Below are positions 1 through 8,348 of a DNA stretch of 63,011 nt, in pieces. Source of the stretch: DASUHT01 sp038230835 (GTDB taxonomy: Bacteria; Actinomycetota; Thermoleophilia; Gaiellales; JAICJC01); NCBI GenBank assembly GCA_038230835.1, contig JBBRMM010000018.1, positions 1-63,011 of the forward strand, in the 5' to 3' direction. The notes beneath the pieces are model-generated. The model worked only from the letters and a program-made list of their open reading frames with translations. It made no database searches and had not been told where the DNA came from. Position numbers and translations under genes: made by a program. Position 1 is the first letter of the stretch; every line of letters starts with the position of its first letter.

Positions 1-65
1 AACAGCTTGTCGGCCTCGCGCAGCTTGCGCACCACCTGCTCCGGCGAGTGCCTGCGTCCCTTCAT
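1..65 (-). CDS. IS3-family transposase OrfA, N-terminal fragment at the window edge
   Basis: Reading leftward from 65, the protein begins MKGRRHSPEQVVRKLREADK, the helix-turn-helix start typical of the first ORF of IS3-family elements; the rest lies outside the window. A near-perfect Shine-Dalgarno sequence, AGGAGGTGA on the minus strand (71-79), sits just before this ATG, so I prefer it to an in-frame ATG ten codons upstream. OrfA binds the element's ends and is normally joined to OrfB by a -1 frameshift to make the active transposase. The C-terminal end of an OrfA of the same kind is at the other window edge (62895-63011). Confidence 0.85.
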   Translation of the reverse strand, partial: MKGRRHSPEQVVRKLREADKL

Positions 66-114
66 GACGATCACCTCCTGGCTCTTTCGAGCCATCGTGA
101 CCCTCACAACGGAC

Positions 115-139
115 GGACCACATTCAAGGGGTCACGTCA
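115..139. repeat. Probable terminal inverted repeat of the left IS3-family copy
   Basis: Read on the minus strand the end is TGACGTGACCCC followed by TTGAATGTGGTCC. It resembles the outer end of the right-hand copy (62021 onward, TGACAGGACCCC then GTTTTCTGGTCC), as expected for the two imperfect ends of one element type. It marks where the insertion stops and the broken dehydrogenase begins. I could not identify a target-site duplication because the other end is outside the window. Confidence 0.6.
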
Positions 140-951
140 CCCCGTCTATGGCGAGGAACAGAGCCGCGCGCACGCGGAGGAACTCGTCGATGATGGTCTG
201 CAGTGGCGGGATACGCCGCGGGAGCTGGCTGAGGCCGCCGACATCGTCTTCCGTCCGTGCCTGACGACGCCGTGCTCGAAGCGGTGGCGTCGGGCCGAAC
301 GGCATCCTCGCCGGCCTCGCCACCGACCAGATCTGGGTCGACATGAGCACGGTCAGTCCACAGGCAAGCCGCGACCTGGCCGAGCGCGTCCGCGCACAGG
401 GAGCGGCCATGCTCGACGCGCCGGTATCCGGGAGCGTGCCCCAGGTACAGACGGGGACGCTCACGATCATGGTCGGCGGAGACGAGCAGGCCTACGCGCG
501 CGTGGAGCCGGTCCTGCGCGAGTTGGGCACGCCCACGCACGTGGGCGACAACGGTCAGGGACTCGTGCTCAAGCTCGCGATCAACATCAGCCTCGCGGTG
601 CAGATGCTCGCGTTCGCAGAGGGCCTGCTTCTGGCCGAACGATCCGGCATCGACCGCCGGCTTGCCATCGACGTCATGACCCACAGCCCGATCGGCTCGC
701 CGATGCTGAAGGCGCGCGCCGTACTCCTCCTCGACTTGCCGGACGAGGCGTGGTTCAACATCGGGCTGATGCAGAAGGACATAGCGCTCGCGCTCGATGC
801 AGCTCGCCGGCTACACGTCGCGCTGCCGTCCGCCGCGGCAGCAGACCAGATGCTCACCGTGGCCCGCGCATCGGGCTATGAACGACGCGACCTGGCAGCA
901 CTCCTCGAGGTGCTGGCCCACGTCTCGAGGGACGGGCCCCAGCATGAGTGA
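140..951 (+). pseudogene. 3-hydroxyisobutyrate dehydrogenase-family gene, IS-truncated and frameshifted
   Basis: Family members are NAD(P)-dependent beta-hydroxyacid dehydrogenases of about 290 aa. The N-terminal Rossmann GxGxxG region is missing: homology starts right after the IS end with the strand ending VYGEEQSRA and the stretch TPRELAEAADIVF. The frame then shifts near 249-262, continues as DDAVLEAVASG, shifts again near 291-297, and continues as GILAGLATDQIWVDMST. From 343 a 202-residue open stretch covers most of the substrate-binding and all-helical C-terminal domains, including DAPVSGSVPQ and the NIGLMQKD helix. It could still be translated from 343 but would lack the cofactor domain. 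Its stop overlaps the next gene's start by 8 bases. A second copy of the C-terminal end lies at 2864-3076. Confidence 0.8.
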
Positions 952-1801
952 TGCCGCCGCCCCATCGGTCGCGGTCATCCACAGTGTCCAGAAGGCGGCT
1001 CCCGCCTCGACGGCTGAGGGCGGTCATGAGCACCCCGCGGGCAAGCGGAGCTCCGTCCTGCAGGAGATCGCGGATACCGTGCGTCCCCGTGCCGGCGCCG
1101 CGGATGGGGCGCTGCCGCCGTTGATGATCCTCCTGACGATCGTCACCGGCATCGTGGACGCCGTCGCCTACCTGAGGTTGGGTCATGTGTTCGTCGCGAA
1201 CATGACCGGGAACGTCGTCTTTCTCGGGTTCTCTGCTGCCGGAGCAAGCGGCCTCTCCGTCGGCGGCTCGCTCATCGCCCTCGCCTGCTTTCTCCCCGGC
1301 GGCGTCGTCGCTGGACGGTTGGCCGCCCGGGTCGGCAACCGACGCCTGCACCAGCTGCGCGCGGCGACCGGCATACAGGTGATCCTCTTCGCCTGTGCGA
1401 TTCCGATAGCCGTGGTCGCGGGAGACCACGCCGGCTCCAAGAGCCGGTACGCACTCATCGTTCTGCTCTCACTCGCGATGGGGGTCCAGAACGCCACCGC
1501 CCGCCGGCTCGCCGTCCCAGACCTCACGACGACCGTCCTGACCTTCACACTGACCGGCATCGCCGCCGACTCACAACTCGCGGGCGGCTCGGGGGCTAAC
1601 ACCCCCCGACGCCTCGTCTCAGTCACCGCGATGCTTCTCGGTGCGACCATCGGCGCTCTACTCTTGCTCAAGGTTGACCCGGCGGCGGCCCTCGTTCTTG
1701 CCGCTGGAATCCTGGCCGTCGTCTGCCTCGCTGCACATCGCGCGATAGCGTCGACCTTACCGCCGGGCGGGGTGCGTGCCCGGCCTGACTCCCGAAGCTA
1801 G
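944..1801 (+). CDS. DUF1275 (YoaK-type) integral membrane protein
   Basis: 285 aa. After a roughly 60-residue polar N-terminus come about six membrane helices. The family signature is clear: the segment MILLTIVTGIVDAVAYLRLG, then VFVANMTGNVVFLG, and later SLAMGVQNATARRL followed by TTTVLTFTLTG. YoaK/DUF1275 proteins are membrane proteins of unproven function, often proposed as transporters. I chose ATG 944 rather than an upstream in-frame start because the earlier stretch only shadows the dehydrogenase fragment; 944 gives an 8-base overlap with that ORF. The N-terminal extension is long for the family, so a start further in (for example near MILLTIV) is possible. Confidence 0.8.
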   Translation: MSDAAAPSVAVIHSVQKAAPASTAEGGHEHPAGKRSSVLQEIADTVRPRAGAADGALPPLMILLTIVTGIVDAVAYLRLGHVFVANMTGNVVFLGFSAAGASGLSVGGSLIALACFLPGGVVAGRLAARVGNRRLHQLRAATGIQVILFACAIPIAVVAGDHAGSKSRYALIVLLSLAMGVQNATARRLAVPDLTTTVLTFTLTGIAADSQLAGGSGANTPRRLVSVTAMLLGATIGALLLLKVDPAAALVLAAGILAVVCLAAHRAIASTLPPGGVRARPDSRS

Positions 1802-1843
1802 CATCCCGGCCCCCGATCGACACGGATGGAAGCGAGGTAGGGC

Positions 1844-2863
1844 ATGAGAGCAGTGGTGTATTCGCAGACCGGTGAGTCCGACGTGCTGCGTCTCGTCGAT
1901 CGCCCCGTGCCGGAGCCGGGGCCCGGGGAGGTTCGCGTTCGCGTGTCGGTGTCGGGCGTGAATCCGACCGACTGGAAGGGGCGGCGTGGTGGCGGGGCGG
2001 GCGAGCTTGTGGATCCGGCGGTCGTCCCGAACCAGGACGGGGCCGGTACGGTCGATGCCGTCGGTGACGGTGTCGACCCGGCCCGGGTCGGCGAGCGCGT
2101 CTGGCTGTGGGAAGCGGCCTGGCAACGGGTCAACGGAACCGCACAGGAATACGTCGCCCTGCCCGCGCGTCAGGCCGTGCCGCTGGCCGACGGTCTGTCG
2201 TTCGATGTAGGCGCGAGCCTCGGCATCCCAGCGCTGACCGCGCACATCTGCCTAACCTCGTCGGAGTTCGGGCCCCGTCGCCTCGCGCAGAATGCGCTCG
2301 CCGCTCAGACGGTGCTGGTTGCCGGCGGTGCAGGAGCGGTCGGTCACGCTGCGATCCAGCTCGCGTGCTGGGCGGGGGCGCGGGTGATCGCGACGGTCAG
2401 CGGCGACGAGAAGGCGACGCTCGCTCGTGCGGCCGGGGCTCACCACATTGTCAACTACCGCACCCCCAGCGCTGCCGACGAGATCCTTCGCATCGCCCCC
2501 GACGGCGTCGATGTGGTTGTCGAGGTCGCTGCGGGGGCGAATGCCGCGCTGGATACCGCAGTGCTGGCGGCGAACGGCACCGTCACCTCCTATGCCACTG
2601 ACGGTGGCAGCCAACTTGGCGTCTCAGTCGGAGACCTGATGGGCCGCAACGTGCGCTACCAGTTCGTCCTTGTCTACACGGTCCCGCCGACAGTCAAGGA
2701 TGCCGCAGTCGCAGACGTCGTCGCGGCGGCTGCGGACGGCGCCCTCGAGATCGGAGCGAACGCCGGCTTGCCGTTGCACAGATTCCCCCTCGAGCAGACC
2801 GCCGCCGCCCACGCGGCGGTCGAAGGCGGCGCCGTCGGCAAGGTCCTCATCGACGTCGCCTAG
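1844..2863 (+). CDS. NADPH:quinone reductase-like MDR oxidoreductase
   Basis: 339 aa, typical length for the zinc-free quinone-reductase branch of the medium-chain dehydrogenase superfamily. An N-terminal GroES-like domain begins MRAVVYSQTGESDVL and contains VSGVNPTDWKGR. The Rossmann domain carries the nucleotide-binding AGGAGAVGHAAIQLA near residue 165, and the C-terminus has the conserved end VGKVLIDVA. No structural zinc cysteines are seen. The substrate is unknown; relatives reduce quinones or enones with NADPH. A weak Shine-Dalgarno (GAGG) precedes ATG 1844. It is immediately followed by a dehydrogenase fragment that starts right after its stop codon. Confidence 0.85.
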   Translation: MRAVVYSQTGESDVLRLVDRPVPEPGPGEVRVRVSVSGVNPTDWKGRRGGGAGELVDPAVVPNQDGAGTVDAVGDGVDPARVGERVWLWEAAWQRVNGTAQEYVALPARQAVPLADGLSFDVGASLGIPALTAHICLTSSEFGPRRLAQNALAAQTVLVAGGAGAVGHAAIQLACWAGARVIATVSGDEKATLARAAGAHHIVNYRTPSAADEILRIAPDGVDVVVEVAAGANAALDTAVLAANGTVTSYATDGGSQLGVSVGDLMGRNVRYQFVLVYTVPPTVKDAAVADVVAAAADGALEIGANAGLPLHRFPLEQTAAAHAAVEGGAVGKVLIDVA

Positions 2864-3076
2864 CGTGACCCACAGGCGTGGTTCAATATCGGGTTGATGC
2901 AGAAAGACGCGGCCCCCGCCCTCGCCACCGCCCTCCAGCTGCGCGTCCCGCTGCCGTCCGCCGCGACAGCAGACCAGGTGCTCTCCGTGGCCCGCGGATT
3001 GGGCTATGAACACCGCGACCTGGCAGCGCTCTTCGAGCTGCCGCCCCACGTCTCGGATGGCGGCCGGCGCCCATGA
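2864..3076 (+). pseudogene. Second C-terminal fragment of the hydroxyacid dehydrogenase
   Basis: Starting directly after the previous stop codon, this stretch reads AWFNIGLMQKD, LPSAATADQVLSVARG and GYEHRDLAALFE. It matches the last ~65 residues of the pseudogene at 140-951 almost residue for residue and is also highly similar as DNA (compare 742-951). Like that copy it ends in a stop overlapping an ATGAGTG gene start, so the similarity runs through the start codon of the following gene (944 there, 3073 here). It has no start or catalytic domain, so it is a remnant of a duplicated or rearranged dehydrogenase gene, not a functional gene. Confidence 0.75.
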
Positions 3077-3768
3077 GTGTCGCCGCTGCCCTCAAACGCC
3101 GGGTCAGGCGATCGCACCATTGGCGTGCGGCTGCTCGCGCCTGGGGACCGCCTGGGAACGAGCGGCTGACGACGTCCCTCGGGCTGGTGCTCCTCGTCGC
3201 GCTCGGACTCGAGACGCTGACGACGCTCGCCCTGCACTCCTACCTGCCCGAGCACATCTTCCTGGGACTCCTTCTGATCCCGCCTGTGGCCCTCAAACTG
3301 GCCAGCCCCGGCTGGCGATTCCTGCGCTACTACACGAACAGCGAGCCATACCGGCTCGAAGGCCCGCCCCGGCTCCTGCTGCGCTTGCTCGCGCCGCTCC
3401 TGGTCGCATCCACGCTGACGCTGCTCGGTAGCGGCGTGGCCCTGATCGTCGTCGGACACGGTGGCGGGCCGTTGCTCCAGTTGCACGCGATCAGCTTCGC
3501 CGTCTGGGGAGTGCTGATCGCGATCCACATCCTCGCCTATCTGACCCGAGTGCTGCGGGTGGGCCCGGCGGACTGGCGCCGTCACCCGGCGCTGAGGGTG
3601 GCGGGAGCCCGCAGCCGCCGCGCCGCGCTCCTCGGTGCCCTCCTCGCCGGCGTGATTCTCGCCCTCGCCACCTACCCAGCCCAGCGGGCCTGGCTCGACA
3701 ACCGCCACGAGCACCAACACGGAGACGGTGCCGTGCACGCTCCGGCCGGCGCGATCCGACGAGTCTGA
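3073..3768 (+). CDS. Small multi-helix membrane protein, possibly cytochrome b-like
   Basis: 231 aa with about four predicted membrane helices: LTTSLGLVLLVALGLETLTT, LGLLLIPPVALKLA, LLAPLLVASTLTLLGSGVAL and FAVWGVLIAIHILAYL, plus a C-terminal anchor near residue 185-205. Histidines occur at helix ends (HSYLPEH, LQLHAISF, AIHILAYL), which recalls the haem-ligating pattern of DUF4405/cytochrome b561-like proteins; haem binding is inference. The C-terminus is short and His-rich (RHEHQHGDG). It overlaps the upstream fragment (ATGA) and is 3 bases from the antiporter gene, so the two are probably co-transcribed. Confidence 0.55.
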   Translation: MSVAAALKRRVRRSHHWRAAARAWGPPGNERLTTSLGLVLLVALGLETLTTLALHSYLPEHIFLGLLLIPPVALKLASPGWRFLRYYTNSEPYRLEGPPRLLLRLLAPLLVASTLTLLGSGVALIVVGHGGGPLLQLHAISFAVWGVLIAIHILAYLTRVLRVGPADWRRHPALRVAGARSRRAALLGALLAGVILALATYPAQRAWLDNRHEHQHGDGAVHAPAGAIRRV

Positions 3769-3771
3769 GGC

Positions 3772-5340
3772 ATGCAGTTTGGCGCTCATCAGGATCTCGA
3801 GCTGCTCGGGCTGCTGGTGGCGGTCAGCGCGCTGATTGCGCTCGCGCCGACCCTGCGGCTCCCCTTGCCGATCCTCCTCGTGCTGGGCGGTGTGGTGATG
3901 GGGTTCATCCCGGGGCTGCCGCAGGTCGCGCTCCCGCCGGAGATCGTGCTGGTGGCGGTGCTTCCACCGCTCCTGTATGCCGGCGCGTTCTTCACCTCGC
4001 TGCGAGACCTGCGTACGAACCGCCGTCCGATCATGTTGCTTGCCTTCGGTCTGGTGGCGGCGACGATGACCGCGGTAGCGGTCGTCGCGCACGCGTGGGT
4101 CGGTCTGCCGTGGGCGGTCGCGTTCACGCTCGGTGCGATCGTTTCGCCGACGGACGCGCTCGCGGCGACCGAGATTGCCTCGCGGCTCGGCGCGCCCCGG
4201 CGGATCGTGTCGCTGATCGAGGGCGAGAGCCTGCTCAACGACGGCAGCGCGCTCGTGCTCTACGCGGCGGCAGTCGCCGCTGCACTCGGGGGCACGTTCT
4301 CTTTGCTGGATACGTCGGGGCGGGTCGTGGTGAATGTGGTCGGCGGGATCGCGGTCGGACTGGCTGTCGGCTGGCTTGTTCGGCACGTGCGCCGGCGCCT
4401 CGACGATCCGCCGACCGAGGTCGCGATCGCGTTCCTCAGCGGATACCTGGCCTACCTTCCGGCAGTGGCGCTGGGCGTGTCGGGCGTGCTTGCGGCGGTC
4501 ACGATCGGGATCTTCATGGGGTGGCACACGCCCCAACTGACGACCGAGCGGACTCGCCTTTCGGGCGACGCGTTCTGGGAGATCCTGGTCTTCCTTGTCA
4601 ACGCGCTGCTGTTCGTCCTCGTCGGTCTGCAGTTGCGGCGGATCATCGATGGGCTCTCGGGCCTGTCCTCGCCGCGGCTCACGGGCTACGCCGCAATCGT
4701 CTGCGCGACGGTGATCCTGGTACGTCTCGTGTGGGTGCCGATCATTGCGTACCTCCCGCGCTGGGCGTTCCGGTCCGTGCGCGAGCACGATCCGTATCCC
4801 CCATGGCAGTGGCCAGTGCTGCTGTCCTGGGTCGGCATCCGCGGAGCGGTCTCCCTCGTGGCCGCGCTCGCCCTCCCCGGGAACTTCCCCGACCGCGAGC
4901 TGATCATCTTCCTCACGTTCGCGGTGATCGTGGTGACGCTCGTCCTCCAGGGCCTGACCCTACCGGCCCTGATTCGGATGCTTGGGATCACTGACGACGG
5001 CGGTGCCGACCGCGAGGACGCCAAGGCTCGGATCAAGGCGGCGGAAGCGGCGCTGGCGCGGCTCGAAGAGCTCGTCGAGGACGGCCAGGTCCACCCGCAG
5101 ACCGCCGAGCGTCTCCGAGGCTCGCTCGGGTTCCGGCGCGATCGGTTCGTGGCTCGCCTCGACGACGGCGACGACGGTGGCATCGAGGAGCGATCACTGG
5201 CCTACCAGCGGGTGATGCGCGAGCTCCTCGACGCCGAGCGCGCCGCGCTGCTCGCCCTCCGCAACGACCGAGTCATCGACGACAACGTCATGCAGCGCGT
5301 CCAGCGCGACCTCGACCTCGAAGCCGCGAGGCTCGACTGA
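3772..5340 (+). CDS. CPA1-family Na+/H+ antiporter
   Basis: 522 aa, the usual size for bacterial NhaP/CPA1 exchangers, which swap cytoplasmic Na+ or K+ for external H+ across the plasma membrane. About 12 helices run through residue ~410. The ion-binding signature is present: GAIVSPTDALAATEIASRLG (helix 5 Asp) followed by LIEGESLLNDGSALV. A cytoplasmic tail of about 110 residues (ADREDAKARIKAAEAALARL onward) is charged and helical, probably a coiled coil, as in many actinobacterial members. Three bases after the upstream membrane gene, so likely one transcript. The physiological ion cannot be told from sequence. Confidence 0.92.
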   Translation: MQFGAHQDLELLGLLVAVSALIALAPTLRLPLPILLVLGGVVMGFIPGLPQVALPPEIVLVAVLPPLLYAGAFFTSLRDLRTNRRPIMLLAFGLVAATMTAVAVVAHAWVGLPWAVAFTLGAIVSPTDALAATEIASRLGAPRRIVSLIEGESLLNDGSALVLYAAAVAAALGGTFSLLDTSGRVVVNVVGGIAVGLAVGWLVRHVRRRLDDPPTEVAIAFLSGYLAYLPAVALGVSGVLAAVTIGIFMGWHTPQLTTERTRLSGDAFWEILVFLVNALLFVLVGLQLRRIIDGLSGLSSPRLTGYAAIVCATVILVRLVWVPIIAYLPRWAFRSVREHDPYPPWQWPVLLSWVGIRGAVSLVAALALPGNFPDRELIIFLTFAVIVVTLVLQGLTLPALIRMLGITDDGGADREDAKARIKAAEAALARLEELVEDGQVHPQTAERLRGSLGFRRDRFVARLDDGDDGGIEERSLAYQRVMRELLDAERAALLALRNDRVIDDNVMQRVQRDLDLEAARLD

Positions 5341-5440
5341 CGCAGCCTCGGTGGTGGATCCGTCCTCGAGTGGCCGGCCAACGACCGGAGCCGTGAGGGC
5401 GTCGGTGCGAACGCAGCGGCCGCTCGAGTCTGGTTCTCGA

Positions 5441-5469
5441 TTGACAACTGCGGGTGTCGGCGCGAGACT
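5441..5469 (+). promoter_or_regulatory. Housekeeping-type promoter with leaderless start
   Basis: TTGACA at 5441-5446, a 17-base spacer, then GAGACT at 5464-5469. The -35 is a perfect match to the consensus. Only 8 bases separate the -10 from ATG 5478 and there is no Shine-Dalgarno, so transcription should begin at or next to the start codon. Confidence 0.7.
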
Positions 5470-5477
5470 GCCCGCCC

Positions 5478-6497
5478 ATGCGAGCGATGCGCCTGGTCCG
5501 TCCTGGGGAGCCCCCTGTTTTCGAACAGATGGATGCGGCCGACCCCGTTGCCGGCGCCGGTGAGGTGGTGGTGCGCGTCGTCGCGGCGGCCCTGAATCGG
5601 CGCGACTGGTGGATCTGGCGGGAGCCCGGGACGGAGGTCCCGGTCACCCTCGGCTCGGACGCGGCCGGCGTCGTGATCGGGGTCGGCGCGGGTGTCGGGA
5701 CGGCCTCGGTGGGAGACGAGGTCGTGATCAACCCGACGCTCGGCTGGGTCGCCGGCGAGCAGGTACCCACGGAGACGTTCGAGATCCTCGGTGCGCCTCG
5801 CGACGGCACATTCGCTGACCGCGTCGTGGTGCCGGCGACGAACGTCGCCCCACGACCGGCGGGCTTGTCGTGGGAGGAGGCGGCCGCACTGAGCCTCGCC
5901 GGCTTGACGGCTTGGCGGGCGGCTATCACCTGCGCGGCGGCCGGCGAGGGACGCCGCCTCCTGATCACCGGCGCCGGGAGCGGCGTGGCGACGTTCGCCG
6001 TCCAGATCGCCGCCGCTGTCGGCAGCGAGGTGTGGGTCACAACCTCGACGGAGGCGAAGCTCAGTCGATTGAAGGAGCTGGGTGCATGTGGAGGCGTTGT
6101 CTACTCGCAGCCGGACTGGGGATCGAGGCTGCGAGACATGGCCGGCGCGGGTTTGGACGCGGCGATCGACAGCTGGGGTGCGGACGGCTGGCCGGACGTG
6201 CTGCGGGCCCTGCGGTGGGGCGGCGTCCTGGTCACCTTCGGCGACACCGGAGGCGAGACATCCACGATACCCGTCTCGGAGGTGTACTGGATGTGGCGCT
6301 CGATCGTGGGTACGACGATGGGCAGCCCCGAGGAGTACCGCGCACTGCTCGAGCATGTTTCCGCGCATACCTGGCGGCCGGTGATCGACAGCGTCCATGC
6401 TCTGGAAGACATCGATTCGGCCGCCCGCCGTCTGGTCGATCGCGATCGCTTCGGCAAGGTCGTCCTGCGCGTGTCCGATCCACCACCGACAGCCTGA
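5478..6497 (+). CDS. Zinc-free MDR alcohol dehydrogenase/quinone reductase-like protein
   Basis: 339 aa. GroES-like domain starting MRAMRLVRPGEPP with VAAALNRRDWWIW; Rossmann domain with LLITGAGSGVATFAVQIAAA near residue 165; C-terminal FGKVVLRVS. Cysteines expected for catalytic or structural zinc are absent, placing it among quinone-reductase/crotonyl-CoA-reductase-like members rather than classic alcohol dehydrogenases. It is clearly a different subfamily from the gene at 1844. I chose ATG 5478 because it fits the promoter at 5441-5469; the ORF extends eight codons further upstream without support. Substrate unknown. The downstream gene converges on it. Confidence 0.85.
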   Translation: MRAMRLVRPGEPPVFEQMDAADPVAGAGEVVVRVVAAALNRRDWWIWREPGTEVPVTLGSDAAGVVIGVGAGVGTASVGDEVVINPTLGWVAGEQVPTETFEILGAPRDGTFADRVVVPATNVAPRPAGLSWEEAAALSLAGLTAWRAAITCAAAGEGRRLLITGAGSGVATFAVQIAAAVGSEVWVTTSTEAKLSRLKELGACGGVVYSQPDWGSRLRDMAGAGLDAAIDSWGADGWPDVLRALRWGGVLVTFGDTGGETSTIPVSEVYWMWRSIVGTTMGSPEEYRALLEHVSAHTWRPVIDSVHALEDIDSAARRLVDRDRFGKVVLRVSDPPPTA

Positions 6498-6527
6498 GCG
6501 CGCGGGTTCCGACAGGTTTTCCTGCTG

Positions 6528-7253
6528 TCAGTCCTCGTCATAGTCGACGACCAGGACGTCGACGGCGGTGGAGCCGCCGTCGACCATGACGACTGCCCCG
6601 GTCACGTACGAGGCATCGTCGGATGCGAGGAAGCAGATCACCGCCGCGACCTCGTCCGGGTCGCCCGCTCGGCGAAGCGGCGCAAACCGGGTCACCTTGC
6701 GGTAGGTGTCGTCGACGTCATCGCCGAGTTTGCGCATGTCCTCCTCGCCCATCGGCGTGCGCACCCAACCCGGGCAGACGGCGTTTGCCCGAACTCCGTG
6801 CGGTCCCAGCCTGACCGCGAGCGAGCGCGTGAGCATGACCAGCCCGGCTTTGGCGGCGTTGTAATCGGCGTCTACCGCGCCGGCGACCATGGCCGCGGTC
6901 GAGCCGACGGTGACGATCGCGCCTCGCCGCTCGATCAGGTCGCGTTCGGCGAACCCACTCAGATGATGCGCGGCCGTCAGGTTGACTGCGATCACGTCAT
7001 CCCACCCGGTGCCGGCGACCCCGGCGTTGTGGATGAGGATGTCCAGCGGACCAGCGTCCCGCACGGCTCGTCGGCAGTCGTCCGGGTCGCTGACGTCGCC
7101 GACGACGAAATGACTGGAGACGGTTTCCAACGGTGCTTTGCGGCGGCCCATCACGGTCACGTCGGCGCCCTCCTTCTGGAGGCGGGTGGCGACGGCGGCG
7201 CCGATCCCGGTCCCGCCGCCCGTCACCAGTGCGCGCTTGCCGCTGAACCGCAT
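6528..7253 (-). CDS. Short-chain dehydrogenase/reductase (SDR)
   Basis: 241 aa classical SDR. It has the cofactor loop TGGGTGIGAAVA, the NAG motif in LIHNAGVAG, and the catalytic YxxxK as DYNAAKAGLVMLTRSLA, with the serine in VGSTAAM. The tail DASYVTGAVVMVDGG is the usual oligomerisation end. The best start is ATG 7253 (MRFSGKRALVTGG), which overlaps a TGA as TGATG, hinting at coupling to a lost upstream gene. It shares the uncommon VCPGWVRTPMG stretch with the SDR at 9140, so the two are close paralogues. Substrate not predictable. Confidence 0.88.
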   Translation of the reverse strand: MRFSGKRALVTGGGTGIGAAVATRLQKEGADVTVMGRRKAPLETVSSHFVVGDVSDPDDCRRAVRDAGPLDILIHNAGVAGTGWDDVIAVNLTAAHHLSGFAERDLIERRGAIVTVGSTAAMVAGAVDADYNAAKAGLVMLTRSLAVRLGPHGVRANAVCPGWVRTPMGEEDMRKLGDDVDDTYRKVTRFAPLRRAGDPDEVAAVICFLASDDASYVTGAVVMVDGGSTAVDVLVVDYDED

Positions 7254-7557
7254 CACGGAGCGAGGGGCGGGGATTCGCGGGCGGAGAGCATCTCGTGGTA
7301 CTCCTTGTGGAAGGCGTGGAGGAAGCAAAGCGAGGTGGTGGCCGAAGTTGCAGAACGTTAGCCGCGCGCGACGAGCGGTCGTGTGGGGGGAGGGCTGAGC
7401 GCGGGTTGGCCTCGCCTCGTGACCGAGATACCGTTTGGCCCCGCACATCAACCGGACGGAGCCGATGAGTTTTCGGTGGCCCGGCAGTCTCTACCGCGAA
7501 CGGATCCGCACAGCGTGTAGAACGTTCTCGCCTGCAGTACTGACTTCGGGAGGCAGC
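7254..7557. other. Intergenic region with a possible gene remnant
   Basis: On the minus strand just upstream of the SDR start (about 7253-7340) one frame reads FLHAFHKEYHEMLSARESPP and then stops in the TGATG that overlaps the SDR start codon. This looks like the last 25-30 codons of a gene translationally coupled to the SDR, with nothing convincing further upstream. The plus-strand half (7400-7557) contains the leader of the S51 peptidase gene, including its ribosome-binding site. No RNA gene or repeat seen. Confidence 0.3.
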
Positions 7558-8259
7558 ATGAAGCTTCTGCTCACTTCGAGTGGGATCAGCAACACGAGCA
7601 TTCACAACGCGTTGGTCGACCTACTGGGGAAACCGATTGCCGAAGCCAACGCCCTCTGCATTCCCACTGCGGCGTACGGCGCGGGCAACAGGGGAGCCTC
7701 AATGGCCTACCGGTTCATCAGCGGATCACCCCTCAGCCCCATGTGCGGATTGGGTTGGAAGTCGTTGGGAGTGCTGGAGCTCACCGCGCTGCCGAGCATC
7801 AAGGAAGAGCACTGGGTCCCCATGGTCGAGCAGGCCGACGCCCTGCTGGTTTGGGGCGGCGATGTCCTGTATCTCTGTCACTGGATGCGGCGATCCGGGC
7901 TGGCGGACCTCTTCCCGTCACTGCACGAGACGGTCTACGTGGGAGTGAGTTCCGGGAGCATGGTGCTGACCCCCAACTTCGGGGAGGCCTACGACGACTG
8001 GTTCTGTCGCGAGCCGCCGGCAAGTGATCTGCCCGTCGGCGACGACAGAGCGCTGGGAGTGGTTGATTTTTCGGTGTTTCCGCACCTGGATCACGAGAGT
8101 TCCCCGGAGAATTCCCTTGCCAACGCAGAAAGATGGGCCGCCGGAGCGCGAGTGCCCACGTACGCGATCGATGATCAGAGCGCCATCAAAGTGACCGATG
8201 GTGCAGTTGAAGTCGTCACCGAAGGGCACTGGGAACTGTTCACCCCTCCGAGCGCCTGA
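7558..8259 (+). CDS. Peptidase S51 (PepE-like) family protein
   Basis: 233 aa. The fold is a class I glutamine-amidotransferase-like domain in which a serine nucleophile sits in a GxSxGS elbow, here VGVSSGSMVLT near residue 142; an upstream WGGDVLYL segment and a downstream HLDHES segment fit the family. PepE-type enzymes cleave Asp-X dipeptides and act in the cytoplasm; others in the group are cyanophycinases. I cannot decide between these. A good ribosome-binding site (GGGAGG) lies 5-6 bases before ATG 7558. Codon use is slightly less GC-rich than its neighbours. Confidence 0.82.
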   Translation: MKLLLTSSGISNTSIHNALVDLLGKPIAEANALCIPTAAYGAGNRGASMAYRFISGSPLSPMCGLGWKSLGVLELTALPSIKEEHWVPMVEQADALLVWGGDVLYLCHWMRRSGLADLFPSLHETVYVGVSSGSMVLTPNFGEAYDDWFCREPPASDLPVGDDRALGVVDFSVFPHLDHESSPENSLANAERWAAGARVPTYAIDDQSAIKVTDGAVEVVTEGHWELFTPPSA

Positions 8260-8348
8260 CAACATGCCTCGCGGCGTCTGCTCGGCGCTGGTGGGTAGGT
8301 TGACTCCATGTCCAATCACTCGCCGAAGCAGTACTCGCGCTGTCGGCG

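Noticed and set aside
3004..4788. A 594-codon minus-strand open frame
   Set aside because: Mirror of the membrane protein and antiporter genes; composition is Arg/Gln/His/Asp-rich low complexity with no motif.
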